A DNA stretch of 64,000 nucleotides. Source: Eubacteriales bacterium (GTDB lineage Bacteria; Bacillota; Clostridia; Oscillospirales; Oscillospiraceae). The stretch lies in assembly GCA_030533415.1 (NCBI GenBank), contig JAUNJE010000001.1:1-64000 (forward strand), in the 5' to 3' direction. The translations under genes were made by a program, and so were the position numbers. Each line of letters starts with the position of its first letter. The first letter of the stretch is position 1. Below are positions 33,504 to 42,222 of the stretch, one piece after another. The notes beneath the pieces were generated by a model. The model searched no databases. It saw nothing but the letters and a program-made list of their open reading frames with translations, and was not told the DNA's origin.

Positions 33504-33932
33504 TTAGTGGCTTGTTTCGCCGGAATCAAGGATTTTCTGCACTTCGTCCAGGGCTTTGTCGTGCAGCCGGAAGACCCATCGGCGGTTGTGGTACAGGCTC
33601 ATGGTGATTTCTTCCCATGTTTCACCGCACAGATACCGCTTTTCCAGGAGAATGCGGAACTTCACATCATCGACCTTGCCGATAACATCCACGATGTCCT
33701 TCTTGATTTGTACCAGCCTGTCCATGTCCGCAGCGATCTCATTCTGCAGGTCGATGATTTTGCACACGGCATCTGCCATTGTGGAGCCGCCGTGATTGGG
33801 GTTTCTCGGCATACCCGTCAGTGTGGCGGTGCATTTGGTGGCAAGCTCATTCAGTGACTGTATCTGCTCGGACTTGCTCTTGATGCGCTGATCCAGCAGA
33901 TAGGCCTGGTTCAAAAATTCCTTTGCCTTCAT
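33504..33932 (-). CDS. DUF1492-family phage regulator, sigma-70 region 4-like
   Basis: A 142-residue protein with the DUF1492 pattern: KAKEFLNQAYLLDQRIKSKSEQIQSLNELATKC, then TGMPRNPNHGGSTMADAVCKIIDLQNEI, and a C-terminal helix-turn-helix (RILLEKRYLCGETWEEITMSLYHNRRWVFRLHDKALDEVQKIL) like sigma-70 region 4 and ArpU/RinA late activators. It is probably the activator of packaging and structural genes, fitting its position immediately before HNH, terS and the structural genes. It overlaps the upstream gene by four bases. Confidence 0.82.
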   Translation of the reverse strand: MKAKEFLNQAYLLDQRIKSKSEQIQSLNELATKCTATLTGMPRNPNHGGSTMADAVCKIIDLQNEIAADMDRLVQIKKDIVDVIGKVDDVKFRILLEKRYLCGETWEEITMSLYHNRRWVFRLHDKALDEVQKILDSGETSH

Positions 33933-34159
33933 GCCGCCACCTCCTTGCGCACCATGCGGCGAACACCCGTGATGAGGTACTCGCCGTCAAGGTCGGTCAG
34001 CATTCCGTACCAGCCGGAATGGAAGAATCGCTCCACGCTATTCACTTCGGCGGCATAATCCTCATTGTCCGGGAAACGGTAGTGCTGCTTGAGGGCTTTT
34101 TTGTAGTCTTTTACGGCCAGTTCTACAATGGCGTTGGCTAATGCCTGATAAGGTGTCAT
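33929..34159 (-). CDS. Small phage protein of unknown function
   Basis: A 76-residue protein from ATG 34159 (RBS CGGAGGTACGATT). MTPYQALANAIVELAVKDYKKALKQHYRFPDNEDYAAEVNSVERFFHSGWYGMLTDLDGEYLITGVRR is a pattern frequently found next to SNF2 helicase and DUF1492 genes in Firmicutes prophages. No function known; translation is coupled to the regulator downstream. Confidence 0.75.
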   Translation of the reverse strand: MTPYQALANAIVELAVKDYKKALKQHYRFPDNEDYAAEVNSVERFFHSGWYGMLTDLDGEYLITGVRRMVRKEVAA

Positions 34160-34216
34160 AATCGTACCTCCGATATTTTGTGATCCTCGGATTGGCACGG
34201 ATTTTCATAGATTGTC

Positions 34217-35581
34217 TCAGATTTTCAAGTCCGCTTTCACGGCGTCGATCAGAGCCGTCTGCGTATGCTCCTTTTGGGAGAGAGCTTTCATGATGCGCTC
34301 GTCAATGGTGCCCTTTGCGATGATGTGCTGCACTACCACGGTTTCGGAGGTTTGCCCCTGCCGCCATAAACGGGCTACCGTCTGCTGATACAGCTCCAAT
34401 GACCAGGTTAGGCCGAACCACACAAGTGTAGAGCCGCCGGACTGAAGATTCAAACCGTGTCCTGCGGATGCGGGGTGGATCAGCGCAACGGGAATCTCGC
34501 CGCTGTTCCACCTGCGGATACTGTCGGAAGTGTCCAGGCGGGAGAACGGTATATGCAGCTTTTTCAGCCGCTCGGATATGCGGGTGAGGTCATGCTTAAA
34601 CCAATAAGCCACCAGAACCGGCTTCCCATTCGCTGATTCGATGATGTCTTCCAAAGCATCGAGCTTCCGGTCATGGATTTGGATGACCTCGCCGTTATCA
34701 TCGTAGATCGCACCGTTTGCCATCTGCGACAATTTGCCGGAGAGAGATGCTGCGTTGGCGGCGGTGATTTCGGTATCTCCGAGGGACAGCACCAGTTCCG
34801 GCTTCAAATCGGTGTATTTCTGCTTTTCCTCATCGGAAAGACGGACGGCATATTCGCTGCTTACCAGTTCCGGCATTTTCAGATGGTCGGTCGCCTTCAT
34901 GGAGATGGTGATATCGGAGATCTGCTTGTAAATGGCGTCCTCCGCATACGGCAGCGGCTTGTAGGAGTAGATGATCTGACCGTTACGCTTATCCGGCTGA
35001 AAGTAGTCGGTACGGTACTTGGTGATGAAGCGTCCCAGCCGCTGCCCCATATCCAGAATGCGAAACTCCGCCCACAGATCCATCAAGCCGTTGGAGGCGG
35101 GAGTGCCGGTCAGCCCAACAATGCGATTAACCTTGGGCCTGACCTTCAGCATCGCCTTGAACCGCTTTGTGTTGTGGTTCTTGAAGGAGGACAGCTCGTC
35201 TATCACGATCATGTCGAAGGTGAAAGGAATGCCGCTTTCCTCAACAAGCCACTGGACATTCTCGCGGTTGATGATGTAAATATCAGCCGGTCGCATCAAA
35301 GCCGCTTTGCGTTCTGCCTCTGTGCCGACAGCCACGGAGCAGATGAGGTTCTGCAGGTGATCCCACTTATCCACCTCAGCTGTCCATGTGTCCCGTGCCA
35401 CACGCAGCGGCGCGATGACCAGCACCCGATGCACCTCGAAGCTGTCAAACAGCAGGTCGTTGATTGCCGTGAGGGTGATGCTCGTCTTCCCAAGCCCCAT
35501 ATCCAAAAATACGGTGGCAACGGGATGCGTTTCAATGTAGTCGACAGCGTAGACCTGGTATTCATGCGGTGTGTATTTCAT
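34217..35581 (-). CDS. SNF2-family DEAD/DEAH helicase
   Basis: A 454-residue helicase. Domain 1: Q-motif region YTPHEYQVYAVDYI, Walker A FLDMGLGKT (about residue 27), Walker B IVIDELSSFKNHNTKRFKA and motif III GLTGTPASNG. Domain 2: VLVAYWFKHDL, LIHPASAGHGLNLQSGG and QQTVARLWRQGQT (motif VI). Phage SNF2 proteins probably clear DNA-bound proteins during replication or recombination. The gene follows VRR-NUC with a 20-base overlap; the two may work as a helicase-nuclease pair. Start ATG 35581. Confidence 0.9.
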   Translation of the reverse strand: MKYTPHEYQVYAVDYIETHPVATVFLDMGLGKTSITLTAINDLLFDSFEVHRVLVIAPLRVARDTWTAEVDKWDHLQNLICSVAVGTEAERKAALMRPADIYIINRENVQWLVEESGIPFTFDMIVIDELSSFKNHNTKRFKAMLKVRPKVNRIVGLTGTPASNGLMDLWAEFRILDMGQRLGRFITKYRTDYFQPDKRNGQIIYSYKPLPYAEDAIYKQISDITISMKATDHLKMPELVSSEYAVRLSDEEKQKYTDLKPELVLSLGDTEITAANAASLSGKLSQMANGAIYDDNGEVIQIHDRKLDALEDIIESANGKPVLVAYWFKHDLTRISERLKKLHIPFSRLDTSDSIRRWNSGEIPVALIHPASAGHGLNLQSGGSTLVWFGLTWSLELYQQTVARLWRQGQTSETVVVQHIIAKGTIDERIMKALSQKEHTQTALIDAVKADLKI

Positions 35582-35843
35582 CAAGTATCACTCCAATCTG
35601 CCCGATGCTGTCCAAGACATAAACCCGAAAGCCCAGCCGCCGTAAGAGCCGATGCCTTGCCATCTGCAGTGGACGAGGTTTTTCTCCCGGTGCTTTGACC
35701 TCCACGAAAGCCATGTGGCCTTTTGGCAGAAGCACGATTCGATCGGGCATACCATCGAAGCTGGGAGATACGAACTTGGGACAGATACCGCCCATATGCT
35801 TCACTGCCTGCGTCAGCTTCTTTTCAATTTCTTTTTCTCGCAT
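35562..35843 (-). CDS. VRR-NUC domain nuclease
   Basis: A 93-residue stand-alone VRR-NUC protein. Catalytic PD-(D/E)xK elements are FDGMPDRIVLLPKGHMAFVEVKAPGEKPRPLQMARHRLLRRLGFRVYVLDS: PD (Pro-Asp), then E-x-K in VEVK, then the Q-H helix. Such nucleases resemble Holliday-junction or structure-specific nucleases. It overlaps both neighbours, upstream by 31 bases and downstream by 20, indicating one transcript. Confidence 0.9.
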   Translation of the reverse strand: MREKEIEKKLTQAVKHMGGICPKFVSPSFDGMPDRIVLLPKGHMAFVEVKAPGEKPRPLQMARHRLLRRLGFRVYVLDSIGQIGVILDEIHTA

Positions 35844-36379
35844 CTGCGTGTCCTTTCCACGGGATCAGCCAGCTCGAATGCCGCATAAGCCGCAGAGACA
35901 AAATTATCGAGGGGCTTATTTTTATACATTTGAGAGACCTTACCGTTCACATATACGCTGTACTGGTTATTGCCCTTGCGGTTGATATAAACTTTTGTGC
36001 CCTGGTAGGTCAGCTGATAGTTCCCATGCCAGTTTTTACGCCACTTGCGATACGGAAAGTTTCGTTTTCTCTTTGCTCGGTTCTTCATGAGCCGTTCACG
36101 CTCTTTTGCTGCGAGAATGTCGCCTTCCATAATTCCGGCACAGATACAGCCAACCTCAACAGGCTCGAAGTACGCATCATGTCTCATAACATGAACGAAG
36201 CGAACTTGCGGGCAATTACAGAGTTCACAGGTAAAAAACTCGGTGCTGTCCAAATCCTCATTGTCATCGGCCACATCGTAAACATAATCGCAATACCAGC
36301 CGGATAGAGGTGCTCCCCATTCAAGAAGCCGCTTGTGACATCTGCGGACATATGCACTGTCCATTTCATACATTGTCAT
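35813..36379 (-). CDS. Cys-rich phage protein of unknown function
   Basis: A 188-residue protein from ATG 36379 (GGAGGTAAATCGT). Mid-region TCELCNCPQVRFVHVMRHDAYFEPVEVGCICAG offers four to five cysteines and a histidine that could bind zinc. A very basic stretch follows (KNRAKRKRNFPYRKWRKNWHG), then a beta-rich YQGTKVYINRKGNNQYSVYVNG. The charge suggests nucleic acid binding. I do not recognise a named family, though similar genes recur beside VRR-NUC in clostridial phages. Confidence 0.65.
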   Translation of the reverse strand: MTMYEMDSAYVRRCHKRLLEWGAPLSGWYCDYVYDVADDNEDLDSTEFFTCELCNCPQVRFVHVMRHDAYFEPVEVGCICAGIMEGDILAAKERERLMKNRAKRKRNFPYRKWRKNWHGNYQLTYQGTKVYINRKGNNQYSVYVNGKVSQMYKNKPLDNFVSAAYAAFELADPVERTRRCEKKKLKRS

Positions 36380-36629
36380 ACGATTTACCTCCGTGTTCTT
36401 AGAAACTGAAAATCCTTACGCGCGCAGATATGCGTGATTTCCGTGTTTCTGTACTGTGTTTTTTATAGATTTCAAACTTATATGTTTTTTCAGGAACATA
36501 GGAACAGTGCCTGCAAAGTTGCCTTGCGGCGGCACATTCGGTGTGTTCCCGGAGGTGTTCCCAGAGCCGTTTCCGGGAACACCTCGTAAAGTCAGGAACT
36601 GTTCCTTGTTCTGCGGCGTTCCTGATATT
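36380..36629. repeat. Non-coding stretch with a GGAAC/GTTCC cluster after vapE
   Basis: Between 36493 and 36653 the pentamer GGAAC or its complement occurs ten times, five of them inside TCAGGAAC or its inverse. An inverted pair AGGTGTTCCC / GGGAACACCT spans 36554-36583. The frame is open on the minus strand but no gene start is credible. It may be a replication-origin-like iteron set or a broken extension of vapE. Confidence 0.5.
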
Positions 36630-38969
36630 TCAGTCAGGAACATTGTCAGGAACAAAAACAACCTGGGGACCGTAGAGCTTGACGCGCTCCTTTTTCTCCT
36701 GTCGTATCCAACCGAGTTTGGTAAGCATCGCCGCCAGCGTGTTGGATTCGGCGCGGCCGAGGTTACCCTGGTCTTTACCGAAAAGTTCACACCAGATCTC
36801 CATATTGCAGACGCGGGTTCTGCGCACCGTGCCCTTTGCACCGATATTGCTTACACCGGAGAGGAAGGAACGGCGCTCAAACAGATCCATGCTGTCCCAA
36901 TTTTCCGGGAGCAGTGTTTCAAGAAAATCGCGCACCAGACCTTCACGCTCATCGGACTCAAGTGCTTCACGCTGCTCTTCCTTGGCAAGAGACTCGATAT
37001 CTGCGGCAAGGTGCAGCTTTTCGCCTGCCTTCACATACACAAGAACCTCAGCCCATATCTGCTCGATTTCCTCAGTGGTGATATCCCAGGAGTGCTTACT
37101 GCCGCCGCCCGGCGTCTTGACCGGCCAGAATCGACGGTTGCCGGTGGTATCCCGCAGATAGCCGGACTCGGCGTTGGTCGTGCCGAAGAAGATGCACTGC
37201 CGTGGGTGCGGTGTGGCGCGGCGGCCGAATGCGGCGCGGTAGATATCATTCTGCCGGGAAAGGAAGGAGCGGAGCGTTTCCACCTCGGCTTTGCGCAGCC
37301 CTGCAAGTTCGCCGATTTCAAGAATCCAATAACCCTGCAGTTTTTCAGCGGCAGTCTTATCCTTGGTGTCGCCCAGGTTCAGGCTGTCTGAGAACCATTC
37401 TCCGGCAAGGCGGGAGATGAGAGTGCTTTTGCCGATGCCCTGGGGACCGTTCAGCACGAGCATGGTGTCAAACTTCACGCCCGGCTCCTGCACACGGCGC
37501 ACGGCGGCACAGAGCGTTTTGCGGGTAACGGCGCGGACATAGGCGTTATCCTCCGCACCCAGATAGTCAATGAGGAGCGTATCCACACGGGGAATCTTGT
37601 CCCACTCCGGCAGTGCATCGAGATACTCGCGGATGGGATGGTAGGAACGGTCGTCGCTTACCTTTGTGACGGCGATCTGGTAATTGCGCTGTGAGAAAGT
37701 GCCGTAATGGGAATCCACATAGCTGATAAGCTGGGCATCGTCCGCATCGCGCCAGTATTTTGACGGGTGCTGCCAAGGCACCGCACCTTTTATCTCCATG
37801 CCGTCAAGCTGCTGATTGAACACAATATTTTGTAGCAAAGGGTCGTTTTGCAGAATGAGCGTGATGTTATGGAGATTATTTTTCAGCACCGTGGAGCGGG
37901 GTTCGTACTGCAGCTTCTTCATCCAGTCGGAATCCTCACCATCGGTAAAATCCGTCTGCGCATCCGCCATTTTCTCAGCCGCCGCAAGCATTTTTACATC
38001 GTCCTGCTGCATGGCAAAATCGCACATTGCCTTGTAGGACGCTTTGTCGTCCATGTCTCCGAAGCGATGAGTACGGACAATATCAAAAGCATTGCACAGC
38101 TTGAGATAAGCGGGATCTTTGGCATGGTGGCTGTAGATGAACTTATCTTCCTTGATTTCCACGCCAGCCATACTGCCGGATGTAATCAGATGCCAGCGGT
38201 TCTCGTTGTCGGTCGGCTCATATACATCGGAGAGAAACGCTTCCAGAGCTTTCGTAATCGGATAGTAAGTGCGGTTGAACAGACCGACGACGCCTTCCTT
38301 GGCAAGCGGGTCCTGCACCTTTTGCTGCGCGACGGTGTTGGCTTTGCTTTCTCTTGAAGATGTCGGCAGTCTGGTGGGATCAGTCCACTCAGGGTGTTTG
38401 GAGAGAATATCGTCCGGGTCAAGCCAGCCGCCGTCCGTTTCCTTATACACGAATGTGCCGTTCGCGGGAGTGGACGGCCAGTACATGAGCTGGTTCGGCT
38501 GATACGAGCACTCGTCGAAATAGTCAATACCGAGCATATCCGCAAGATAACGGGATACGGCGACGAACTCCTCCGGGGTAACATCTCTCGTCAGCGGAAT
38601 GACCAGACGCACACGGGGATTATCGTCCGTACTGCTGTGCGTGGTGTACAGTGCGGAGGTGTATGGGCAGATGCTCTCATAATTGTCGAGGAATGTTCTG
38701 TCGATGCGGTCGCCGTCCAAAGCCAGCATGGAGCGAACCTCCACGGTATCGATCTTCCTGCGGCCGCCTTTCAGAACACCGGCCACGAAGCCGCCGTGGT
38801 CTTTTGCGGCGTCACGCTGCGCACGGCTCATCTTGGCATATTCCTCGGCAGACTCTGTGGTGCGGATGGTCGTTTTCAGCCGTTCTTTTAGGTCGTCAAA
38901 TTGAATGGTCTTATTGACCCAGGTCTTTGCCTGACGGTTATTGCCGTAGGCGATGCTGAGATTACGCAT
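36630..38969 (-). CDS. VapE-family phage primase/helicase
   Basis: A 779-residue replication protein. The N-terminal half resembles a primase-polymerase-like domain (MLALDGDRIDRTFLDNY, YTTHSSTDDNPRVRLVIPL, DECSYQPNQLMYWPS). The C-terminal virulence-associated E/SF3-like helicase has Walker A LNGPQGIGKSTLISRLAGEWFSD, then EIGELAGLRKAEVETLRSFLSRQND and FGTTNAESGYLRDTTGNRRFWPV. It likely initiates phage DNA replication. Start ATG 38969 (GAGGTAACACAAA). The last residues (VPDNVPD) are encoded by the first two GTTCCTGAC repeats of the cluster that follows. Confidence 0.9.
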   Translation of the reverse strand: MRNLSIAYGNNRQAKTWVNKTIQFDDLKERLKTTIRTTESAEEYAKMSRAQRDAAKDHGGFVAGVLKGGRRKIDTVEVRSMLALDGDRIDRTFLDNYESICPYTSALYTTHSSTDDNPRVRLVIPLTRDVTPEEFVAVSRYLADMLGIDYFDECSYQPNQLMYWPSTPANGTFVYKETDGGWLDPDDILSKHPEWTDPTRLPTSSRESKANTVAQQKVQDPLAKEGVVGLFNRTYYPITKALEAFLSDVYEPTDNENRWHLITSGSMAGVEIKEDKFIYSHHAKDPAYLKLCNAFDIVRTHRFGDMDDKASYKAMCDFAMQQDDVKMLAAAEKMADAQTDFTDGEDSDWMKKLQYEPRSTVLKNNLHNITLILQNDPLLQNIVFNQQLDGMEIKGAVPWQHPSKYWRDADDAQLISYVDSHYGTFSQRNYQIAVTKVSDDRSYHPIREYLDALPEWDKIPRVDTLLIDYLGAEDNAYVRAVTRKTLCAAVRRVQEPGVKFDTMLVLNGPQGIGKSTLISRLAGEWFSDSLNLGDTKDKTAAEKLQGYWILEIGELAGLRKAEVETLRSFLSRQNDIYRAAFGRRATPHPRQCIFFGTTNAESGYLRDTTGNRRFWPVKTPGGGSKHSWDITTEEIEQIWAEVLVYVKAGEKLHLAADIESLAKEEQREALESDEREGLVRDFLETLLPENWDSMDLFERRSFLSGVSNIGAKGTVRRTRVCNMEIWCELFGKDQGNLGRAESNTLAAMLTKLGWIRQEKKERVKLYGPQVVFVPDNVPD

Positions 38970-39393
38970 TTTGTGTTACCTCCTCGCAGGTTTCGCTGAA
39001 ATAGCGCAGCCGATAATTCTTCCATTTGGCTCTGCGGATCTCCGCATCCATGCCGGCCGAGATGCGGTCACCGAATACCCACACCTCGGAGCATTTGCTC
39101 ATAAGCGCATTGCCAAAGAACAGTCCCAGCTGGCGTTCCTTGTAATCATCGTCATTGAGAAACTGCGGAAACAGCAGATGCGGTGCAATGGGAATATATC
39201 CGCTGTCTACGGCAAAGCGGCTGTATTTCCGAGCGTTTTCGACATTCTCCGACACCGCCCCGGCATAGGGAGAGCAGATGTACACGATGGGGCGAAACGC
39301 TCGGAGTGCCTTTTCCTCTTTTTCTACGGCTGTCATAGCCTCATAAGCGGTGGGGTCGTAATAACCCTCGCCGTTGAACTTATTTATACTCAT
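38962..39393 (-). CDS. DUF4406-like protein, nucleoside deoxyribosyltransferase fold
   Basis: A 143-residue protein with RPIVYICSPYAGAVSENVENARKYSRFAVDSGYIPIAPHLLFPQFL and SEVWVFGDRISAGMDAEIRRAKWKN. These correspond to the nucleotide-binding and catalytic Glu regions of the nucleoside 2-deoxyribosyltransferase-like superfamily (DUF4406). It could act in nucleotide salvage or hydrolysis during phage replication. ATG 39393 follows GAGGTAAAACCC. It overlaps the vapE start by eight bases. Confidence 0.8.
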   Translation of the reverse strand: MSINKFNGEGYYDPTAYEAMTAVEKEEKALRAFRPIVYICSPYAGAVSENVENARKYSRFAVDSGYIPIAPHLLFPQFLNDDDYKERQLGLFFGNALMSKCSEVWVFGDRISAGMDAEIRRAKWKNYRLRYFSETCEEVTQNA

Positions 39394-39406
39394 GGGTTTT
39401 ACCTCG

Positions 39407-41347
39407 TTAGTCTTTCTTATAAAATTCCGTTTCGTAGCCGTCAGCACGAAGCTGTAAGCCCGTCGCCCAGGGCGGCGTTCTGCCCATCTGTTCGCAGACA
39501 GCCTGCAAAGACATACGCCGATCCGCTTCGATGACCACTTCATCGTGGATGTGCATCACAATGGAACAGCAGCGGAGCGTTTTCATGGCATAGCAGAGAA
39601 TGTCACGGGCGGTGGCCTGTACAATGTTCTCCACGAACTTGGGACCGTAGCTGTCGAGCCGTTCCCATTTCTTTGTACCGCCGATGCCCTCATAGGTGAT
39701 GCAGGTGCCTCCGAACTTGTTTTCTCCGATTCTCGGCTTTACATAGGCAAGGTTTCTGCCGGAAGGAAGCGTGATGAACAGCATCCCGCTTCGGCAGGAG
39801 AATACGATGCCGTGTGTCTTGGTAGTGGTTTTCCGCGTAACCGCATCTGTAACCGCACGGTCGACTGCCCACCAGAACTGCACGATTTTCGGATTGGCCT
39901 GCCGCCATGCAGCTACCAGAGGCGGCAGTTCTTCTTCGGTCAGTCCCATGTCGAGTGCGCCCATTGCTTTGAGAGCACCGACGGAGCCACCGTAGCCGAG
40001 AGCCAATTCTGCGATTTTGCCTTTCTGCCGAAGGTGACCGTTGATACCGTGCTTCTCGACGGGAACGCCGAACATCTGCGATGCAGATGCGCAGTAGATG
40101 TCCTTGCCGTCGGCAAAGACCTGCTGCCGCCATGCTTCTCCGGCAAACCACGCAATGACACGGGCTTCAATTGCAGAGAAGTCCGAAACAATGAATTTGC
40201 GGTCGCCTTGCGGAACAAACGCCGTGCGGATAAGCTGGGACAGCGTATCCGGCACATCTTCGTAGAGCATTTTTACAGCATCGTAATTGCCGCAGCGGAC
40301 AAGTCCACGGGCTTCGGCAAGGTCGGCAAGGTGGTTCTGCGGCAGGTTCTGCATTTGAATGATGCGTCCTGCCCACCGACCTGTGCGGTTGGCGCCGTAA
40401 AACTGGAACATTCCTCTGGCACGACCATCGGCACACACGGCGGTCTCCATTGCCTGATACTTCTTCACCGAGGATTTGGCAAGCTGCTGCCGGAGAGTAA
40501 GCACCGTCTGCAGCTCCTGCGGTGCGGTTTTCAACATTTCCGCTACAGCCTTTTTGCCGAGCGTGTCGGTTTCCACGCCGTTGTCCGAAAGCCACTGCTT
40601 CATCTGCTGCACAGAGTTTGGGTTGTCCAAAGCAGTCAGTTCTTTCATTGCCTGCGTCAGCTCGGAGCGCGATCTGCCGTCCATCTGAATGGCCTGCCGC
40701 ACAAGCTCCATATCCAGGGAAACACCACGGTCATTGATCTCCTGGTCGATGTGGTATTCGTCCCACACGCTGTCCGGCACGGGATATTTGGCAAGCCGAG
40801 CCTGGATAGACATCTCGGTCTCCACATCGCGGATGTTATATTTCTTGAACGCCAGCCACTTATCCGGAGCGTGTGCCGGAAGGTTGCGTGTGCGCTGTTC
40901 GTTTGACTTGGTAGGTGCACAGGGCTGACAGAAATATTTGATAAGGTCTTTGCCCTCGGTCAATTTCTGCTTTTCAAGCCCAAGCACAGCACCGACGCCT
41001 TCCAGCGAAAGCGGCAGACCCATCGTCGCAGCCCAGACCATAGAACACCTCCATGCGTCCGGTGCAAGGTAATCCCCGGTCGGAAACCCAAGAAAGCGGG
41101 ACAGGCAGATGCGTTCAAAATTTGCATTAAATGCCCACTTGGTAACGGAATCGTCCTCCAGTGCGGCAATGACCTCGGCGGGGATCTGCTCTCCGCAGGC
41201 AAGGTCGATCTGCTGCACGGGATCGCCGTCCACGCTGTAGGCAAAAAGTAATATGTCAAATATGGGAGACTCTACATAGCGATAGACACCGGTTTTCGCA
41301 AGGTTCTGATCGCTGTAGGACTCGATATCGATTGAGAGAGTTTTCAT
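39407..41347 (-). CDS. Phage DNA polymerase, family A
   Basis: A 646-residue polymerase. The exonuclease domain begins SIDIESYSDQNLAKTG (Exo I DIE), with WAFNANFERICLSRFLG as Exo II. Polymerase motif A is VSDFSAIEARVIAWFAGE, motif B region LRQKGKIAELALGYGGS, motif C VMHIHDEVVIEA. Length and order fit phage PolA-type enzymes with proofreading. ATG 41347 is preferred over GTG 41353 by spacing to AAAGGG. It lies in the replication block between the DUF2815 single-strand binding protein candidate and vapE. Confidence 0.92.
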   Translation of the reverse strand: MKTLSIDIESYSDQNLAKTGVYRYVESPIFDILLFAYSVDGDPVQQIDLACGEQIPAEVIAALEDDSVTKWAFNANFERICLSRFLGFPTGDYLAPDAWRCSMVWAATMGLPLSLEGVGAVLGLEKQKLTEGKDLIKYFCQPCAPTKSNEQRTRNLPAHAPDKWLAFKKYNIRDVETEMSIQARLAKYPVPDSVWDEYHIDQEINDRGVSLDMELVRQAIQMDGRSRSELTQAMKELTALDNPNSVQQMKQWLSDNGVETDTLGKKAVAEMLKTAPQELQTVLTLRQQLAKSSVKKYQAMETAVCADGRARGMFQFYGANRTGRWAGRIIQMQNLPQNHLADLAEARGLVRCGNYDAVKMLYEDVPDTLSQLIRTAFVPQGDRKFIVSDFSAIEARVIAWFAGEAWRQQVFADGKDIYCASASQMFGVPVEKHGINGHLRQKGKIAELALGYGGSVGALKAMGALDMGLTEEELPPLVAAWRQANPKIVQFWWAVDRAVTDAVTRKTTTKTHGIVFSCRSGMLFITLPSGRNLAYVKPRIGENKFGGTCITYEGIGGTKKWERLDSYGPKFVENIVQATARDILCYAMKTLRCCSIVMHIHDEVVIEADRRMSLQAVCEQMGRTPPWATGLQLRADGYETEFYKKD

Positions 41348-41415
41348 ATTCACCGGCCCTTTCGCTTACCCCAACAGGGCGGCAGATCGCTCCGCCGCCC
41401 ACAGGGTACTGCGTT

Positions 41416-41631
41416 TTACTCGTGCAGATTTTTCATGCGGGCTTCGTGATACTCCACTTCACGAAGGGCACGTTCTTTCTCAAGCCGCTGCTTTTCGGCT
41501 TCCCAGGCATCGTTTCTTTTCTTGCGCTCATGGTCATCGATGGCATCAATGACCGAGCGAACGATCCAAAAGACTGCAAGCAACAAATACAGGCTGAGAA
41601 GCAGGATACAAAGAATCGTAGTCAGTTCCAT
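41416..41631 (-). CDS. Small membrane-anchored coiled-coil protein
   Basis: A 71-residue protein with one N-terminal transmembrane segment (LTTILCILLLSLYLLLAVFWIVRSVI, residues 3-28) and a charged helical tail (DDHERKKRNDAWEAEKQRLEKERALREVEYHEARMKN) likely to form a coiled coil on the cytosolic side. RBS AGGAGGTAGACGAAT. Function unknown; may tether the phage replication machinery to the membrane, which is conjecture from position. Confidence 0.7.
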   Translation of the reverse strand: MELTTILCILLLSLYLLLAVFWIVRSVIDAIDDHERKKRNDAWEAEKQRLEKERALREVEYHEARMKNLHE

Positions 41632-41645
41632 ATTCGTCTACCTCC

Positions 41646-42221
41646 TTAGGACAGAAAGTCTTCGTCGTCATCGGTTGCAAAGTCGGACTCTGCGCTTGCC
41701 TTGCCGCCGAGCGGCTCACCGGCACGGATGAGCTGCAGGTTATTCAGACCGCAGGCGATGCCTTTGTTGCCGTTGCTGTTGAAAGCGTACAGATTGATGC
41801 TGGCGCGACCGTACACGCCGGAGTAGACCTCAGAGCGGGTCAGCACGGGATTACGGTCAGCGTCCACGATGCCGGGAGCGGTAGCGGAGTTGGCATTGAT
41901 GAAGTAGGCATTGGCATAGGCGGGATCGTCCGTGCGCTCAATATCGCCGTCGCGGAGCGGGGTCTTGATGGCAGCCAGAGGAGGTACGCTCTTGCCGTTG
42001 CCCTTCAGCTTAGCCTGTCCCTCCTGGTAGGCAGCTTCGATTGCCGCCTTGATCTTTGCGACCGTCTTGGTGTCGGACTTGGGAATGATGAGGCTGACGC
42101 TGTATTTCGGTGTGCCGCCGTTGATGGACTTCGGCTCCCAGACATTGGCGTAAGACCAGCGGGTGTCGGGACCGGTGATGACCTTCATGGGATTGTTGAC
42201 TCTGTTTGTGTTGGTAGACAT
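41646..42221 (-). CDS. DUF2815 protein, likely phage single-strand DNA-binding protein
   Basis: A 191-residue protein with the DUF2815 layout (NPMKVITGPDTRWSYANVWEPKSINGGTPKYSVSLIIPKSDTKTV..., APGIVDADRNPVLTRSEVYSGVYGRASINLYAFNSNGNKGIACGLNNLQLI) and a very acidic C-terminal tail (FATDDDEDFLS). The OB-like fold plus acidic tail is typical of single-strand binding proteins, where the tail recruits partners. It lies between the DUF2800 nuclease and the polymerase gene. RBS GGAGGAATTTTAAT. Confidence 0.85.
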   Translation of the reverse strand: MSTNTNRVNNPMKVITGPDTRWSYANVWEPKSINGGTPKYSVSLIIPKSDTKTVAKIKAAIEAAYQEGQAKLKGNGKSVPPLAAIKTPLRDGDIERTDDPAYANAYFINANSATAPGIVDADRNPVLTRSEVYSGVYGRASINLYAFNSNGNKGIACGLNNLQLIRAGEPLGGKASAESDFATDDDEDFLS

Positions 42222-42222
42222 A

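Noticed and set aside
36416..36841. Minus-strand frame with VPGNGSGNTSGNTPNVPP as a real gene or readthrough of vapE
   Set aside because: No start or slippery site and two frames are equally open; kept only as an alternative for the GGAAC cluster.
39545..40906. 453-codon plus-strand frame opposite the DNA polymerase
   Set aside because: Antisense shadow of an intact family A polymerase.
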